DNA of 60,061 bases from Phycisphaerae bacterium (GTDB lineage: Bacteria; Planctomycetota; Phycisphaerae; UBA1845): assembly GCA_029260235.1 (NCBI GenBank), contig JAJDDP010000204.1:1-60061 (forward strand), in the 5' to 3' direction. A program made the position numbers and the translations under genes. How positions within the stretch are numbered: the first letter of the stretch is position 1; each line of letters starts with the position of its first letter. The notes below the pieces were generated by a model, which saw only the letters and a list, made by a program, of their open reading frames with translations, was not told where the DNA came from and did not search any database. Of the stretch, positions 34,184 to 43,299 are shown piece after piece.

Positions 34184-35311
34184 TTAGCTGGCCTGGTTCC
34201 CAACCAAGGTGCTCATCGCGTTATCCATAGCCTCGACCCGCGCGTCCCAGGAATACCGCAACGCTACATCCACAGCTTGCTTGGCAAGATCAGCCAGGGT
34301 ACCTTCCCGGCCGAGCTGGCGGGCTAGTGCTTCTAGTCGATCAGCTAGCCCCTCCGGCGTGCCGTCGCAGAAGAACAAGGACTCATTCGGCGGCAGGTCG
34401 GTCGCAAACACTTCTGGATAAGCCAGCCTCAAGGGCAACAACGGCACCGCCCCGGCGCCGGCGGCTTCTACCACTCCGATGCCGAAGAACTCATGATCTG
34501 CGGTCGAGACGACTACATCTGCTTGCACCAGTGCTCGCTCGTAGTCGAAGCGGCTGGGTAGGTAACCCCAGTGGTCGATCTGGTCGGCGAACGTAGCTTG
34601 GGCTTGGTCGAACACTGCTGGGGAATCGCGAAACTGCTCGCCAATCACACTGATCCGAAAATCGACCCCACGGTTCTTCAGTTCTTTAATAGCGGAGAAG
34701 AACGCTTCTGGGTTCTTGTCATGCTCCCAGCGGGCTGCCCAGAGGATTCGTAGCGGGCCTTCGGTTCTCCGAACGGGCCGCTCGATCACGTCGATCCCCG
34801 GATACTGAATGTCACTCTTGCCGCGGATCTGATCTATTGCGCCGCTGGGTTGATGGTCCGGCATCCGTCTTAGAAATGTCCTGGCTGCGCCCAGAAATTC
34901 ATCGCGATGAAAACCAGAGTTAAACCAGACACGGGTGGCGGACAAGGCCGTGGTCAGGTTTGTGAATGCGAAGTGCCAATCCCGTTCGCTCTCGTGGCGG
35001 ACGGGGTAGGTCAGTTGGTTCTCGTGGAAGTAGGCGACGCGTGGCAGCGACCTCACCGGGTCGCCGACCAGCCCGAGAAATTCAGCCAAGTTGAGCATGT
35101 CCGAACAGAAGACAGCCTCCCAGCGCTGCCCCTGGGCGACGAGCTTGGAGACTTGCTCGGCGAAGGTGATGGCTGAGTGCCTCATCCGCCACTTCCATTT
35201 GTAGGGCGGGAGGGTCAATACCGTCCATTGGTGGCGGCTACGCGACGACCAGCCGTCCAAAAACGCCCGGTGGCTGCCGCCGCAATAGGCTTCTAGGGCA
35301 AGAATGTGCAT
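34184..35311 (-). CDS. DUF3524/GTDC1-like glycosyltransferase (possible tRNA-queuosine mannosyltransferase)
   Basis: This GT-B-fold protein has 375 residues. The N-terminus MHILALEAYCGGSHRAFLDG and the WKWRMRHSA plus AYFHENQLTYP motifs are characteristic of the DUF3524 family. Vertebrate GTDC1 in that family adds mannose to queuosine in tRNA-Asp. The C-terminal half has the usual GT4 motifs (ILWAARWEHDKNPEAFF, STADHEFFGIGVVEAAGAGAVPL with the E-x7-E-like pattern). Function on tRNA is by homology only. It starts 150 bases from, and divergent to, the glycan cluster, so a glycan role cannot be excluded. Confidence 0.87.
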   Translation of the reverse strand: MHILALEAYCGGSHRAFLDGWSSRSRHQWTVLTLPPYKWKWRMRHSAITFAEQVSKLVAQGQRWEAVFCSDMLNLAEFLGLVGDPVRSLPRVAYFHENQLTYPVRHESERDWHFAFTNLTTALSATRVWFNSGFHRDEFLGAARTFLRRMPDHQPSGAIDQIRGKSDIQYPGIDVIERPVRRTEGPLRILWAARWEHDKNPEAFFSAIKELKNRGVDFRISVIGEQFRDSPAVFDQAQATFADQIDHWGYLPSRFDYERALVQADVVVSTADHEFFGIGVVEAAGAGAVPLLPLRLAYPEVFATDLPPNESLFFCDGTPEGLADRLEALARQLGREGTLADLAKQAVDVALRYSWDARVEAMDNAMSTLVGNQAS

Positions 35312-35461
35312 AGCTTATCCAGCCGAGAATCTACCGCCCCAGGGCAGGTCGAACAAGGGCCTTGCACCCCCGCATGGACTGGAAATGGAGCAAACCAGCC
35401 CCGGTATTTGCTCAACTCAGCTTAGCCTAGGGTCCGATATCACCCACGGAGGACCAGACTC

Positions 35462-37678
35462 TTGACCGTAGATGAAGTTACTGCGGCGCTGCTGCGCCTA
35501 TGCGAATCGGGACACCGGTTTCGTTTCATTGATCAGGCCCACCGTGTGCTGACTCAGGTCGATGCCGCGCCTCAACTCTCAATGCAGGCATTCCGCGTGC
35601 TGGTGGAGCTGGGGCTTGGCGGTCCCGCCCGGGAACTGCTCGATGCCAGGACGGATTTGGGCGACGCTGCCACGCGCGAACATCTCCGAACAGCCATCGA
35701 GGCACTGGCCGACGGAGACGTCAGCTGGAACGATTGCAGGTGGACCTTCGACAGGAATCTCGAAGCCATCCGATCGTGTCGTCCCAGCCTGCTTAGCCTT
35801 GCAGAATCTGCCCCCGAGATGCTTCGTGAGGTTCAATTGCACCGATCTATCCAGGGACAGCTGCTTATCTCCCGGCGCGGGCCGGGGAAATTGCGCAGTT
35901 GGCTGGCTGACCTGACCACACTCGAAGACAAGGCGGATCTCGGCCTGCCACCCAAGGGGAAACTGGGCCCGGTAGCTGTTGTCGGGGCACGCACCGGCCC
36001 TGTTCTCGAGGCGGTATATGAACATACGCACCACCTTTACTTAACCTACTCGCACCCGCTCTATCTGATTGAGCCCGATCCGATTCGATTTGCAGCTTGG
36101 CTGCACTGTGGCGACCAGCGCCGATGGATAGAGGATGAACGCGTTCACATGGTGGTAGGACCCGATGCATTCGATGAGCTTAGCCAGCTCTTGCATGAGA
36201 AACCTCGGCTGGCTATTCCAGCCATGGTGGTCAACTTCTCGGGCGACCCCAATGTGGATCAGCGTCTGCAAGACATCATGGAATCGGTCCAATCTCGGCG
36301 GCAGGACCGCTTGGATCAACTCAAACAGCAACTCGAAGATCGATACGGTGATCGAGACGCCGCCTACTGGTCCGAACACTTGAAGGCCCCTGGCACCGTG
36401 CTGGGCATCACCTCGCGATTCACCACCATGCTGCAATACTCGACGCGCGATGCGCTGAAGGGCTTGGCCAATCAGGGATTTGAGACTGCGACGTTGCTGG
36501 AAAACAACGACTACGAGATGATCCCACCTGCTGAGGTATGCCAAGCCATCCTGGACCATGATCCGGTACTGATCCTGATCTTGGACCACCACCGATACGA
36601 GCATCCGCACATCCATAAGAACATCCCATTCTTATGTTGGATTCAGGATCCGATGCCGAATCTGTTCTGCAACCAAGCTGGCGAGTCAATTGGCGAGCTG
36701 GATTTTGTTTGCGGATACTTCCCGGGTCGCTGCGTCGACGAATTTGGATATCCAGCCGAGCGATTTGAATTCACCAATGTTCCGGTATCCAACACGGTAT
36801 TCCACGACGGCCCGATGGACGACTCCTCCAAATCCAAGTACGCATGCGATCTCTGCTTTGTAAGCAATGCGTCCAAGCCAATCGAACGCTTCTACCAAGA
36901 ATCATTGGCCGGATACCCCGCAGGTTATCATCCATTGCTTGAATCCATCTATGAACACATTCAAGGGATGCTCGATGAGAATGAGCATCTTGATTTTCAA
37001 ACGACGGCGGTTCAACTCGTCCAGGAATCGGCGGCTGCCAGCGGACTGCAATTGCCGCCCGAACAGATCGAGCATGTGAAGTCGCACTTCGCCTATCGCC
37101 TCTTCGATTGGGGCCGACGTCAGCAGACCTTGGAATGGGCGGCCGATTGGGCGCTACGTACGGGCCGATCGTTCCGTCTGTACGGCCGGGGCTGGGAAGA
37201 TCATCCGCGATTGGCCAAGTTCGCCGCCGGCGTTCTTGAGCACGGCGAGCCTCTGCGCTGTGCCTACCGGGCAGCAAGGTTGGCCTTTCAGTTGATTCCA
37301 GAAGGATTCCGCCATCAGCGATCCTCCGAAATTTTGGCGGCTGGTTCATTGCCGCTGGCAAGATACTGCGAAGTTGATTTCAAACGGCTGCCCATCGAAG
37401 AATTCGTCGCCCAACGCGCCGAAGGCAAACATCCTGACGGGATTGCCACCATCTTCCCAAGACTTGAGCGGGTCATCTTCCGAACGGCAGATGAGTTTGA
37501 AGCCTTGGCAGAACAATACTTGAAAGATCAAACATTGCGGGACGAAGTGCTGGGCGAGCTGCGCGAGGTAGTCATGCGCGACTACACCTACGACTCAGTG
37601 ATGAAGCGCGTTCTGGAATCATTCCAGAAGCAGATTCAGCGCTCGGCTGAGGCAAAGAGAGAGGCCTGTTCGGTCTGA
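35462..37678 (+). CDS. hybrid glycosyltransferase: Maf-like N-terminal domain and CgeB/YkvP-like GT-B C-terminal domain
   Basis: This 738-residue protein starts at TTG with GGAGG ten bases upstream. Residues ~155-270 (LYLIEPDPIRFAAWLHCGDQ, RVHMVVGPDAFDELSQLL) resemble the N-terminal domain of Maf flagellin glycosyltransferases. Residues ~300-738 resemble GT-B glycosyltransferases of the CgeB kind: FLCWIQDPMPNLF, RLYGRGWEDHPRLAKFA and ARLAFQLIPEGFRHQRSSEI. The start of the protein (1-150) is helical and unrecognised. It may add a sugar to a protein or surface polymer; neither donor nor acceptor is known. It opens a plus-strand cluster of five genes (to 42574). Confidence 0.78.
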   Translation: MTVDEVTAALLRLCESGHRFRFIDQAHRVLTQVDAAPQLSMQAFRVLVELGLGGPARELLDARTDLGDAATREHLRTAIEALADGDVSWNDCRWTFDRNLEAIRSCRPSLLSLAESAPEMLREVQLHRSIQGQLLISRRGPGKLRSWLADLTTLEDKADLGLPPKGKLGPVAVVGARTGPVLEAVYEHTHHLYLTYSHPLYLIEPDPIRFAAWLHCGDQRRWIEDERVHMVVGPDAFDELSQLLHEKPRLAIPAMVVNFSGDPNVDQRLQDIMESVQSRRQDRLDQLKQQLEDRYGDRDAAYWSEHLKAPGTVLGITSRFTTMLQYSTRDALKGLANQGFETATLLENNDYEMIPPAEVCQAILDHDPVLILILDHHRYEHPHIHKNIPFLCWIQDPMPNLFCNQAGESIGELDFVCGYFPGRCVDEFGYPAERFEFTNVPVSNTVFHDGPMDDSSKSKYACDLCFVSNASKPIERFYQESLAGYPAGYHPLLESIYEHIQGMLDENEHLDFQTTAVQLVQESAAASGLQLPPEQIEHVKSHFAYRLFDWGRRQQTLEWAADWALRTGRSFRLYGRGWEDHPRLAKFAAGVLEHGEPLRCAYRAARLAFQLIPEGFRHQRSSEILAAGSLPLARYCEVDFKRLPIEEFVAQRAEGKHPDGIATIFPRLERVIFRTADEFEALAEQYLKDQTLRDEVLGELREVVMRDYTYDSVMKRVLESFQKQIQRSAEAKREACSV

Positions 37679-37712
37679 CCGATTTTCCAGTCCACAACAC
37701 CGCAGAAAGCAA

Positions 37713-38660
37713 GTGATGGCCAGCGCACCTACATTACTGGATCAGTGCCAGCCGGCGGCAGTCGTCTTAAATCAGCCGGCGCTGCCCTGCTATGCCCACC
37801 TACATGAACTGATGCGGCGATACCAGGTCGAGGACCTGGTCAACGAATCGGCGGCGAAATTTGCAGCGCGGATCGAGGGCATGCAAAGACAGCGCGATTC
37901 AGCTGGCGAGGGATTTGTGGATCCGAATGTGCAAGAACGCTCAGCCGTCGACTTCCACTGGGGCCACCACCATGATTTTGGTGACTTCGTGGTTCAAGGC
38001 CGCATGGGCAAACACCACATGTCGATGCTTGCCGTCTTCATTGATGAATTGAAGGCGTTGCCCCTCTCGTTGCAGGGCATGCGGGTGCTGGACATAGGCT
38101 GTTGGACCGGAGGGACCAGTTTGTTGCTGGCTGCCATGGGGGCGACCGTGGTCGCCGTCGAAGAAGTCAAGAAATATGCCGAGTGTGTCACCTACCTCAA
38201 GCATGCATTCAACGCCGAGCGCGTCAGCGTCGAGAGCAAGTCGCTTTACGACTGCACAAGCGCCGAGTTTCAAGATTCATTCGATATTGTGCTCTGTGCC
38301 GGAGTATTGCACCACCTCAGCGACCCGAAGTTGGCCCTGCGGATTCTATTCAACTGCTTGAAGGATGGCGGCACCTGCCTTTTGGAAACGGTCGCCGTCG
38401 ATTCAGGCCAGTTGGTCGATCTAGTGACCAAGTCGCCCAAAGAACTGGATCCCAACAGCCCGCAATCGAGCGGCTGGAACGCCATGCTGTTTACGCCGCA
38501 GAAACTTGAGGATTTGCTGGGCGACGTCGGGTTCCGTGTAGATCAACCCTGCAAGCCCATCCAGCACAAGACGCCCGACGCCCGCCTTTTCTCCGTTGCC
38601 AAGCGCGTTGGCCATGTGGACATGCGCCGCGCAGGGTTGAGTGTAGCTGACATTCGCTGA
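37713..38660 (+). CDS. SAM-dependent methyltransferase of the glycan cluster
   Basis: This 315-residue class I methyltransferase has motif I VLDIGCWTGGTSLLLAAMGA, motif II-like VVAVEEVKKYAEC, the acidic loop LYDCTSAEFQDSFDIVLC and the post-motif GVLHHLSDPKLALRILFNCL. An extra N-terminal ~110 residues contain HWGHHHDFGDFVVQGRMG, which I do not recognise. Given its neighbours it probably methylates a sugar or an acceptor group in the same pathway. It lies 34 bases after the hybrid glycosyltransferase and 30 bases before the sulfotransferase, consistent with an operon. Confidence 0.83.
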   Translation: MMASAPTLLDQCQPAAVVLNQPALPCYAHLHELMRRYQVEDLVNESAAKFAARIEGMQRQRDSAGEGFVDPNVQERSAVDFHWGHHHDFGDFVVQGRMGKHHMSMLAVFIDELKALPLSLQGMRVLDIGCWTGGTSLLLAAMGATVVAVEEVKKYAECVTYLKHAFNAERVSVESKSLYDCTSAEFQDSFDIVLCAGVLHHLSDPKLALRILFNCLKDGGTCLLETVAVDSGQLVDLVTKSPKELDPNSPQSSGWNAMLFTPQKLEDLLGDVGFRVDQPCKPIQHKTPDARLFSVAKRVGHVDMRRAGLSVADIR

Positions 38661-38690
38661 GACGGGCGACGTCATAACGAGGAGTATTCG

Positions 38691-39866
38691 TTGAGCGATC
38701 AACGCGTTGTATTTATCCGCGGGACGGGCCGATGCGGCTCCAAGAACCTGGTGTCCCATTTGGGGCAGCATCCAGGGTTGGCCCACATTCCGGTGAATCA
38801 GGTTCTGCCCGAAGAGTTGATCGACTGGAGCGTCGAGCGACTGCAAGCCAGCGACCATCGCATCGGCGACCAGGCGATTGCCGATGCCTGCCGTGCGTAT
38901 TTCGCTGCCTATGGGCGAGCAATGGCTGGGGACGACGGCATCTTGCTGCAAAAGAGCACCCGCAACGCCCATCACCTCAGCACCCTGCTCGAGTATTGGC
39001 CCGAAGCCAAGATTGTCTATCTGGTGCGTCACCCTTTCGGCGTTGTCGAAGCGTTCATCAACGGGGCTGCCCATGACCGCTCAGACGGACCTGCCGATTA
39101 TGGCTACAGCGCCGGTGTGGCTGATTCGTTGCTGCAGTGGTACACCGAAATCCGCGAGTACCTGGAGTCGCCCGCGTATGGTCATCCCCGATTGATGCAG
39201 GTTCAATTTGAACGCCTGATCGCTGATCCGGTTGGCACGGTCAGCCAGGTTCTCGACTTCTTGGCCTTGGATCAGATCGAGCTGCCTCCTTACGGCGGTC
39301 CTGAGCTGTACGATGACGCCTTCGTATTGAACGAGCAGGAGCGAACCTGGATCTTGCAAGAGACGACCGAAGTGTTAGCCCGGTTGGGATACGACCCAAG
39401 CCAATGGAATGCTGGAGTGCCAAACGAGTCGGTTCAACTTCTCGACAATTGGCCTGAGTGCAGACTGCGGGGCAGGCCTGCATCGTTGGATGTAGCCGAG
39501 CTTGCCGTCAACGCCATCGAGCAGGCCGCCGACTTGGACTACCAGCGGATCGGGCTGTTCGGTGCAGGGTACTTGACCCGCCGAGCCTGCGGACGACTGG
39601 TCGATCAGCCTAGCCAACCGGTTTGCATCTTCGATGAGGACCCGACTCTGCACGGGATGAAGATTTCCGGCTACCCGGTTTGCTCTCCACAACGCGCCGC
39701 CGAATTGGGCGTCGAAGCCGTTGTGGCGATGACTTTCGTCCATCAAGAGAAACTCATCAATCGCTGGCGAGAAATGCAGCCCAGCGTTCCGATCCTGCCC
39801 CTATGGAATGAAGCGGGCCAGCAGGGCGTCGCGCACACCGCAGTGCTGACGGAAGGGGCGGGATGA
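38691..39866 (+). CDS. sulfotransferase fused to a C-terminal Rossmann-like domain
   Basis: This 391-residue protein starts at TTG with GAGGAG seven bases before. Residues ~1-240 are a PAPS-dependent sulfotransferase: the 5'-phosphosulphate loop RGTGRCGSKNL (10-20) and the 3'-phosphate site KIVYLVRHPFGVVEAFIN. After a linker, residues ~285-375 form a second domain starting YQRIGLFGAGYLTRRACGR (GxGxxxR-like nucleotide loop). Then come FDEDPTLHGMKISGYPV and AVVAMTFVHQ, as in the Rossmann-like domains seen in sugar-modifying methyltransferases and PglD-type proteins. The fusion suggests sulphation of a sugar or glycan. It overlaps the next gene by four bases (ATGA), so translation is coupled. 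Confidence 0.82.
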   Translation: MSDQRVVFIRGTGRCGSKNLVSHLGQHPGLAHIPVNQVLPEELIDWSVERLQASDHRIGDQAIADACRAYFAAYGRAMAGDDGILLQKSTRNAHHLSTLLEYWPEAKIVYLVRHPFGVVEAFINGAAHDRSDGPADYGYSAGVADSLLQWYTEIREYLESPAYGHPRLMQVQFERLIADPVGTVSQVLDFLALDQIELPPYGGPELYDDAFVLNEQERTWILQETTEVLARLGYDPSQWNAGVPNESVQLLDNWPECRLRGRPASLDVAELAVNAIEQAADLDYQRIGLFGAGYLTRRACGRLVDQPSQPVCIFDEDPTLHGMKISGYPVCSPQRAAELGVEAVVAMTFVHQEKLINRWREMQPSVPILPLWNEAGQQGVAHTAVLTEGAG

Positions 39867-40903
39867 ACACCAGCTTCGACATTAGCCTGATCATCCCCAC
39901 TTGCCCTCATCGGAGAGAAAAGCTCCGCGCCTTGCTAGCGGGAATCGCCTCAAGCGATGCAACCCGTGACCGCTTTGAAGTGGTCATCGTTGTGGACGAC
40001 ATGGACGACGGCCCGCTGGAAACCGCCCGAAGTATGTTGGACGGCATCAACTCTCGAGGGTTCACCCAACAACAGCAAGGCCCAGCCCGGGCACGCAACC
40101 ATGCCATTCGCGAAGCACGCGGGCGGTGGTTGCTGTTCTTTGACGACGACGCCTTGGTTGATCAGCGTACCATCAGCGGCCACCTCGATTGCATTGAACA
40201 CAGCGACGAGCGCCCATTGGCCTACCTCGGGCGCGTCGATTGGCCAGAGAATCGGCTGACCTCGCCGTGGAGTGTCTTGCTTGCCAGGTCTTCAATGCTG
40301 TTCTTCTGGGATCAGATGGGGGCTGAGCAGACTTACGGGTTCCGCCATTTCTGGACCAGCAATCTCTGCGTGCGGCGTGACTGGGTGCTGGAAGTCGGCG
40401 GATTCAATGAATCATTCCCCTCCGCCCTGCACGAAGACATTGAACTAGGCTACCGCTTGGCGCAGAAGTTCGGCCTCGAAGTTAAGCCTATGCTAAACAT
40501 TCAATCTTGGCACGACCATCCGATTTCGCCGCGAGAATATTTTCAGCGCGAGCACCTCTGTGGATCTACCGCAGCTGCGAGCCGATCCATCAATCAAGCT
40601 TTCCATGATGCCATCTGGTCGTGGGTCGAAGATCCAGCCGGGTTGGCCAACATGCTCGAACAGGTTCTTGCCAAACAGGCGAGAGAGGTTCTCGAACTGT
40701 TCGAGCGTTGGGCTGAGCCCTCCTCGTATGAACCCAGCGCCGACGAAATGCAGGCAGCCTACCTAGCCCATGTCCCCCTGAAACGGCTGTGCTTCTGTCG
40801 AGGATACGCTGGGCTACCATTTGACGATTGGTGGGACGAGTTGTCTGCCACGACGGCTACGACCTTGAATGCTTGCCCTGTGGCACCGGCATCTTTCCGG
40901 TGA
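39863..40903 (+). CDS. family 2 glycosyltransferase
   Basis: This 346-residue GT-A enzyme has the opening DISLIIPTCPHRREKLRALL, a nucleotide-sugar Asp pair in VVIVVDDMDDG, the DxD in LLFFDDDALVD, and the acceptor-side FGFRHFWTSNLCVRRDWVLEVGGF-type region (written ED at EDIELGYRLAQ). The C-terminal ~100 residues are helical and of unknown role. It builds one sugar linkage of the cluster's product; donor and acceptor are not readable. The start overlaps the sulfotransferase stop by four bases, and the next gene follows after 18 bases. Confidence 0.9.
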   Translation: MNTSFDISLIIPTCPHRREKLRALLAGIASSDATRDRFEVVIVVDDMDDGPLETARSMLDGINSRGFTQQQQGPARARNHAIREARGRWLLFFDDDALVDQRTISGHLDCIEHSDERPLAYLGRVDWPENRLTSPWSVLLARSSMLFFWDQMGAEQTYGFRHFWTSNLCVRRDWVLEVGGFNESFPSALHEDIELGYRLAQKFGLEVKPMLNIQSWHDHPISPREYFQREHLCGSTAAASRSINQAFHDAIWSWVEDPAGLANMLEQVLAKQAREVLELFERWAEPSSYEPSADEMQAAYLAHVPLKRLCFCRGYAGLPFDDWWDELSATTATTLNACPVAPASFR

Positions 40904-40921
40904 CAACAGCGGATAAAGGAA

Positions 40922-42574
40922 ATGAACTTAACCATGTTGACGCTGACAACCCCAAATGACAACATCCTCAAAGGTGAGCAGTTCGCTACCCGGTTAGCCC
41001 AGGTCTGCGGCGACTTGCCGCCGGTTACGCCGCTTGAGGGGATCAAGTACAAACGAATTCTCATTCCCGGCATCGTCGGCGGTGAGATTCAATTCGCCCA
41101 ATTGAGCTTCCTAGCCCACGCACTGCGCATGCGGGGGGCTGAGGTGACCGCTTTGTTGTGCGATGGATTTTTGCCGGCCTGCACGCTCAAGAAGGTTGAT
41201 CATCACGAAAGTGCCTGCACCCGCTGGTGCCATACGAACATAGGTCCATTCGCCCGGGCGGCCCAATTGCCGCACCGCTGGTACAGCGAATTCATCACCG
41301 AGCGAGAAAAACAAGAGTGCCTTAGATTGGCACAGAATGTCAAAGTGGATGAGCTTCGCTCGTTCGAGTATCGCGGCATCCCCCTCGGTTTTCATGTAGA
41401 TCGCTCGGTGGAGAGTTTCTTCAAAGTTGGGGCCTACGATCTTGACGACCCCGCCATCGTTGCCAAAGGGCGGGAGTTCCTAACGGCCGCCATGTGGCTG
41501 ACCATCATCGGCGAGAGAGCACTTGACGAGTTGCAAATCGAAAAAGTGTTCATGGAGGACGGCGAGAAAACGGATTGGGGCATCCTCCGGGCGGTGGCTC
41601 GGCATCGCGGGATTCCCGTCGATGTGGTGCTCGGCGCCCCGCGCGGCCACTCGCTGTTGATCGAGCACGACCGTTTCCCCGAACCCAACGAGCAAATGCC
41701 GCTCTGGTCCAAGTGGAGAGATATCCCCCTTACCGGCGAGCAGAACGAGGAACTCGACACCTACTTCCAATCGAGGACTGATACGCCCTATGAGGATCAG
41801 AAATGGACTGCCACTGCTTCAGTTGAGGATGAGGCAGAGCTTCGCTTCAAGATCGGCCTGCCCGATCGCGTTGACGGCCTGTTGTTTTCCATGTTCCCCA
41901 ACCTGAGTTTCGACGCCAAATTGACCACCAAGACGCCCACCTTCGACACGGCGGCTGAGTGGGTTGCCCAGACGGTGAAGTTCTTCGAGCGATACCCTCA
42001 GCATCACTTGATCGTCAAAGTCCACCCGTCAGAGGCTATTCAAAACGTGAAGGATCCGACGGTGCCGTATTTGACTGCCCGCTTCAATCCCCTACCGCCC
42101 AACGTGCATGTTATCTCGCCCACAACAGACATCATGGCCATCGACGTGATGCGCCTGAGCGATGTAGTCATGGTCTACACGTCGACCGTAGGCGTGGAGG
42201 CTGCCTACTTCGGCAAGCCGGTGATCAATGTAGGCGGCGGCTGGCATGTAGGCCGAGGTTTCAGCACCGACGCCCTCACCAAGGAACAATACGAGGAAGC
42301 ACTAGACGACATCTGCTCCCAAGGGGAACCGCCAACTGCCCCGCAAGAGCTAGGCCGACGCTACGCCTACGCCGTCTTCTTCAGAAGCCTAATGCCCATC
42401 AAATACTACAAAGCCATGTACCCCAACATCACCGAGCTGCCGCTGCAAAGCCTCAAAGACCTCGCGCCCGGTTGCGATCCGACCATCGACCAGGTTTGTC
42501 GGGGGGTTCTATTCGAAGAGCCGTTCTGCCGGCCGGAAGACATCGATGTGAATTCTCAAACCACTGGCGTGTAG
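40922..42574 (+). CDS. capsule-polysaccharide-synthesis-like GT-B protein
   Basis: This 550-residue protein lacks a signal peptide. The N-terminal part (KRILIPGIVGGEIQFAQLSF, ALRMRGAEVTALLCDG) and the C-terminal part with HHLIVKVHPSEAI, RLSDVVMVYTSTVGVEAAYF and FGKPVINVGG match proteins of the capsule synthesis / glycerophosphotransferase-like group. In that group the HP(S) motif and the TSTxGxEA loop bind the nucleotide donor. It could polymerise or initiate a surface polysaccharide. It ends the cluster that begins at 35462. A hairpin lies 47-67 bases downstream. The donor is unknown. Confidence 0.83.
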   Translation: MNLTMLTLTTPNDNILKGEQFATRLAQVCGDLPPVTPLEGIKYKRILIPGIVGGEIQFAQLSFLAHALRMRGAEVTALLCDGFLPACTLKKVDHHESACTRWCHTNIGPFARAAQLPHRWYSEFITEREKQECLRLAQNVKVDELRSFEYRGIPLGFHVDRSVESFFKVGAYDLDDPAIVAKGREFLTAAMWLTIIGERALDELQIEKVFMEDGEKTDWGILRAVARHRGIPVDVVLGAPRGHSLLIEHDRFPEPNEQMPLWSKWRDIPLTGEQNEELDTYFQSRTDTPYEDQKWTATASVEDEAELRFKIGLPDRVDGLLFSMFPNLSFDAKLTTKTPTFDTAAEWVAQTVKFFERYPQHHLIVKVHPSEAIQNVKDPTVPYLTARFNPLPPNVHVISPTTDIMAIDVMRLSDVVMVYTSTVGVEAAYFGKPVINVGGGWHVGRGFSTDALTKEQYEEALDDICSQGEPPTAPQELGRRYAYAVFFRSLMPIKYYKAMYPNITELPLQSLKDLAPGCDPTIDQVCRGVLFEEPFCRPEDIDVNSQTTGV

Positions 42575-42620
42575 GCCCCGCCAATGACCTGCACCATGTC
42601 ACCCTGTTTGTCACGCCCTT

Positions 42621-42641
42621 TTTGCTGGCTTCCTCAGCAAA
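42621..42641 (+). terminator. hairpin after the glycan cluster
   Basis: TTTGCTG (42621-42627) and CAGCAAA (42635-42641) form a 7-bp stem with a 7-base loop 47 bases past the last cluster gene. There is no following T-run, so termination strength is uncertain. Confidence 0.3.
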
Positions 42642-42716
42642 TGTCGCACGAGAGAGGTGTTGCGCGTAAGCTAATCTCCTGATCCTCTGCAACCTGCCGC
42701 CCGAAGGAACGACAAG

Positions 42717-43241
42717 ATGACGATATATACCATTTGCTTGATGAGCCTGCTGACCTCAACTTCGGCCGCGCTGTTGGATGGAGAGGATCCGGCGGCTTCA
42801 AATCCGCGGGCGGCGATCCAGGGCATGGATTGGATGGCTGGGACTTGGAGCGGCGCCATGTGGGGCGGCACGTTCACCGCCTACTACACCACGCCCGAGG
42901 GCGGAAAACTTCTAAGCCACAGCGCCTTGCATCGTGAAGGCAAGCAGGCATTCTACGAGTTCGAGCTGTTTGAAATCCGCGGCCAGCATGTGGTCTTGCA
43001 GCCGTTCCCCAGAGGCAAACAAGTCACGCCGCTTACCTTGGCGTCACACGATCCCAAGAATCGCATAGCCACTTTCGAGAATCCCGACAAGGACTATCCC
43101 ACCCGCATCGTCTATCAACGTGTTTCGGATGACACATTGGTAATCACTTTGACCGACCCGCACGGCGGCACGAAGAAGAAGGAGCAGTTTGAATTGCGCC
43201 GAGTTGAGACTGCCGACGACGGAGCGAAGTCGCCTGGATAG
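42717..43241 (+). CDS. exported DUF6265-like protein
   Basis: This 174-residue protein starts at ATG with AAGGA eight bases upstream. A short hydrophobic signal (IYTICLMSLLTSTSAALL) leads into a beta-rich domain with GMDWMAGTWSG, TPEGGKLLSHSA and TFENPDKDYPTRIVYQRVSDD. That order of motifs (WxxGxWxG ... FENPxxDxPxRIxY) marks the DUF6265 family, lipocalin-like exported proteins of unknown function. The gene stands before three zinc-ribbon membrane proteins on the same strand and may be cotranscribed with them. Confidence 0.8.
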   Translation: MTIYTICLMSLLTSTSAALLDGEDPAASNPRAAIQGMDWMAGTWSGAMWGGTFTAYYTTPEGGKLLSHSALHREGKQAFYEFELFEIRGQHVVLQPFPRGKQVTPLTLASHDPKNRIATFENPDKDYPTRIVYQRVSDDTLVITLTDPHGGTKKKEQFELRRVETADDGAKSPG

Positions 43242-43299
43242 GATGGGGTGCCAGCCTCAGCGGGCCCCTGCCCAAGACATGCAAGGAAGCTTCGAGTTC

